From: Sorex araneus
Taxonomy: Eukaryota; Chordata; Mammalia; Eulipotyphla; Soricidae
Reading direction: 5' to 3'
DNA: 64,000 bases
NCBI RefSeq assembly: GCF_027595985.1
Contig: NC_073305.1
Span: 165,134,475-165,198,474 of the forward strand
The translations under genes and the position numbers were made by a program. Shown in pieces: positions 62,640 through 64,000 of this stretch. How positions within the stretch are numbered: the first letter of the stretch is position 1; every line of letters starts with the position of its first letter. Under the pieces are notes generated by a model. The model did not search any database. It was not told where the DNA came from and was given only the letters and a program-made list of their open reading frames with translations.

Positions 62640-63727
62640 AAAGTGTTTCTTTAATTCCAAAAGCCTGTCCCAGACTGGGCAAAGCAGGATTGACTGGAGA
62701 ATGGGTAAGGGAGAAGACTGGAAAGATCCCTGAAGCTACACAGAGATAATAGTTTTGAAGCTGAAGTCACGTATTCAGTTGAACAGATGAAGAACATAAG
62801 CCACAAAGAACAGAGCCAGACCAGACACTGCTACCTGCAAAACGGGAGCTGTTTCCTCTCTCCTCTCTGCTTCCAGTTCTCTTGTTCACTTCCCCTCCTG
62901 AAGCACACATTTATTCAGATTTTTACATGCTTAGCAGTAAAAGTGTGTGGCAGGGGGGTGGGGTGGGGGGAGGAATGAGTGAGAGCCAAATGAGGCAGCT
63001 TATCCATCCAGGACAGAAGATAAGCTTTAAGGTGCATTATCCAGTACTTGTTTTTTTAAGGAAATAAACTTCTTGAAGCCCTCATGAAGTTGCCTCATGA
63101 GTGGCTTATGTAAGGCAGAAAGGAGAGAGATGGTCACTTTCTCCCACCATGCTTCTGCCATCCCAGGACTGGCTGGCAAGGTGAGGACTGATAAAGTCTG
63201 TGATGAGCCCCTGCACGGCACAAACCTCCAGTCCCACCAGCCCCGTGAGGTGGCCACCAAGTCACACCTGAAGTCGGTTTGGTCTTCTCAGCATGGAATT
63301 TGATCCCCAGCACCCGACCTCGTGGGGAGCTGCAGACTCAGGTTGGAGCAAGAAATTGCTCTTTGCAGGGAAGGAAAGTCGATCCTAGGCCTTACCCATA
63401 ATTTCCAGGTCCTTGTCTTTTCTCACGGAAAGGAATTTCAGGAGTAGACAGCAGTGAAGTAAAAACAGATGTTATTTGAGGTTTTTAGGGAGGAGGGAGA
63501 GCAAAGGGAGAGAGAGTAACACGGTTCAAGGGAGAACATGGGCTTTTCCAGAGAAGGAGAGAGCCCCAGTACATATCTCAAGAGGGGAGATGCGGGCGAC
63601 ACATGTGCTCGGGCGCCACATGTGCTTGGCCAAGTGGGCACAAACAGCACATGGGCTCTGGCAGCGTATGCACCTGCTTTCTTTGTTTAAGGTGGCTTTT
63701 GCAGGGATTTTTCAATCTATCCTTAGT
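62640..63727. other. Sequence between the direct repeats
   Basis: Mostly unrecognised. 63420-63727 runs without a break into the right repeat copy and may belong to the same element. No ECT2L exon found. Confidence 0.4.
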
Positions 63728-63975
63728 CATAATTTCTCATCTCTCAGTCACTTGCTAAGCACGCCACTTAGGAGAGGATTGTTTCTTGCTAATATCTGCT
63801 TCAAATCATCACTTGTGCAGAGCAAAGAGTTCATCAGAGTGGTGTAGGAGCTGATCTAGAGAACCAAAAGGTATGAAGACTCATTTTAGGTAGCAGTGAT
63901 GTACAATCCGGTGATGTCACACAGGAACACATATTGTCACGATAAAGAGATGGTGAAGCAGCTAGGTAAGGGTCT
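63728..63975. repeat. Direct repeat, right copy (~250 bp)
   Basis: 'cataatttctcatctctcag' to 'gagatggtgaagcagctagg'; same orientation as the left copy, roughly 85 percent alike by eye. Confidence 0.85.
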
Positions 63976-64000
63976 GTTGTTAGCGTGGTTGCCAAGAGAG

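Noticed and set aside
62058..63975. Possible CRISPR-like or terminal inverted repeat structure
   Set aside because: The copies are few, long, imperfect and in direct orientation; nothing suggests CRISPR or a DNA transposon with inverted ends.

Overview
This is a vertebrate (eutherian) nuclear window with no prokaryotic features. The organism is very probably a shrew (Soricidae, most likely Sorex). Dozens of copies of a tRNA-headed SINE with Pol III A and B boxes (TAGCACAGCGGG and GGTTCGATTCC) and a body reading 'catcccatatggtcccc' look like the shrew SOR family; this is recognition from memory and was not searched.

Two neighbouring plus-strand protein genes are visible. At 1065-3530 is the 3' end of CCDC28A: a 23-nt penultimate exon, an intron with a U12-type (minor spliceosome) 5' splice site, and the terminal exon with stop, 3'UTR and AATAAA. 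About 1.7 kb further on, a CpG-rich block (5240-5720) with an RFX X-box palindrome is the likely promoter and untranslated first exon of ECT2L. Nine coding exons of ECT2L follow (17748-17874, 19607-19719, 37978-38140, 47093-47345, 48598-48766, 50007-50142, 54726-54894, 58637-58765, 61843-61935). Their phases join without a break into about 430 residues: an N-terminal helical segment, an F-box, and a DUF4347-like domain. The RhoGEF part must lie past the right edge. The CCDC28A-ECT2L order matches the human chromosome 6q24 arrangement as I remember it.

Almost everything else is repeat-filled intron or intergenic DNA. I use working names for the tRNA-headed families. A = young poly(A) SINE, about 170 bp. 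B = older, diverged poly(A) relatives. C = same tRNA head with a different body and a hexanucleotide (GACAGT)n-like tail instead of poly(A). D = a 300-670 bp composite that shares the C body but has another 5' part and (GATGAT/GATAGT)n tails. E = a 250-550 bp repeat rich in 'tgtggtgctt' with a tRNA-like end. There are also L1 fragments (two with 5' inversions), an LTR-like insertion inside a SINE, one MIR, and large microsatellites (an interrupted CA minisatellite at 5913-6298; a 670-bp pyrimidine tract at 26259-26929).

The observations most worth following are: the U12 intron with its microexon in CCDC28A; the apparent loss of the His/Cys dyad in the DUF4347 domain of ECT2L; the X-box promoter and a second X-box-like cluster in front of exon 2; and the modular C/D retroposons, several copies of which are bounded by clear target-site duplications.
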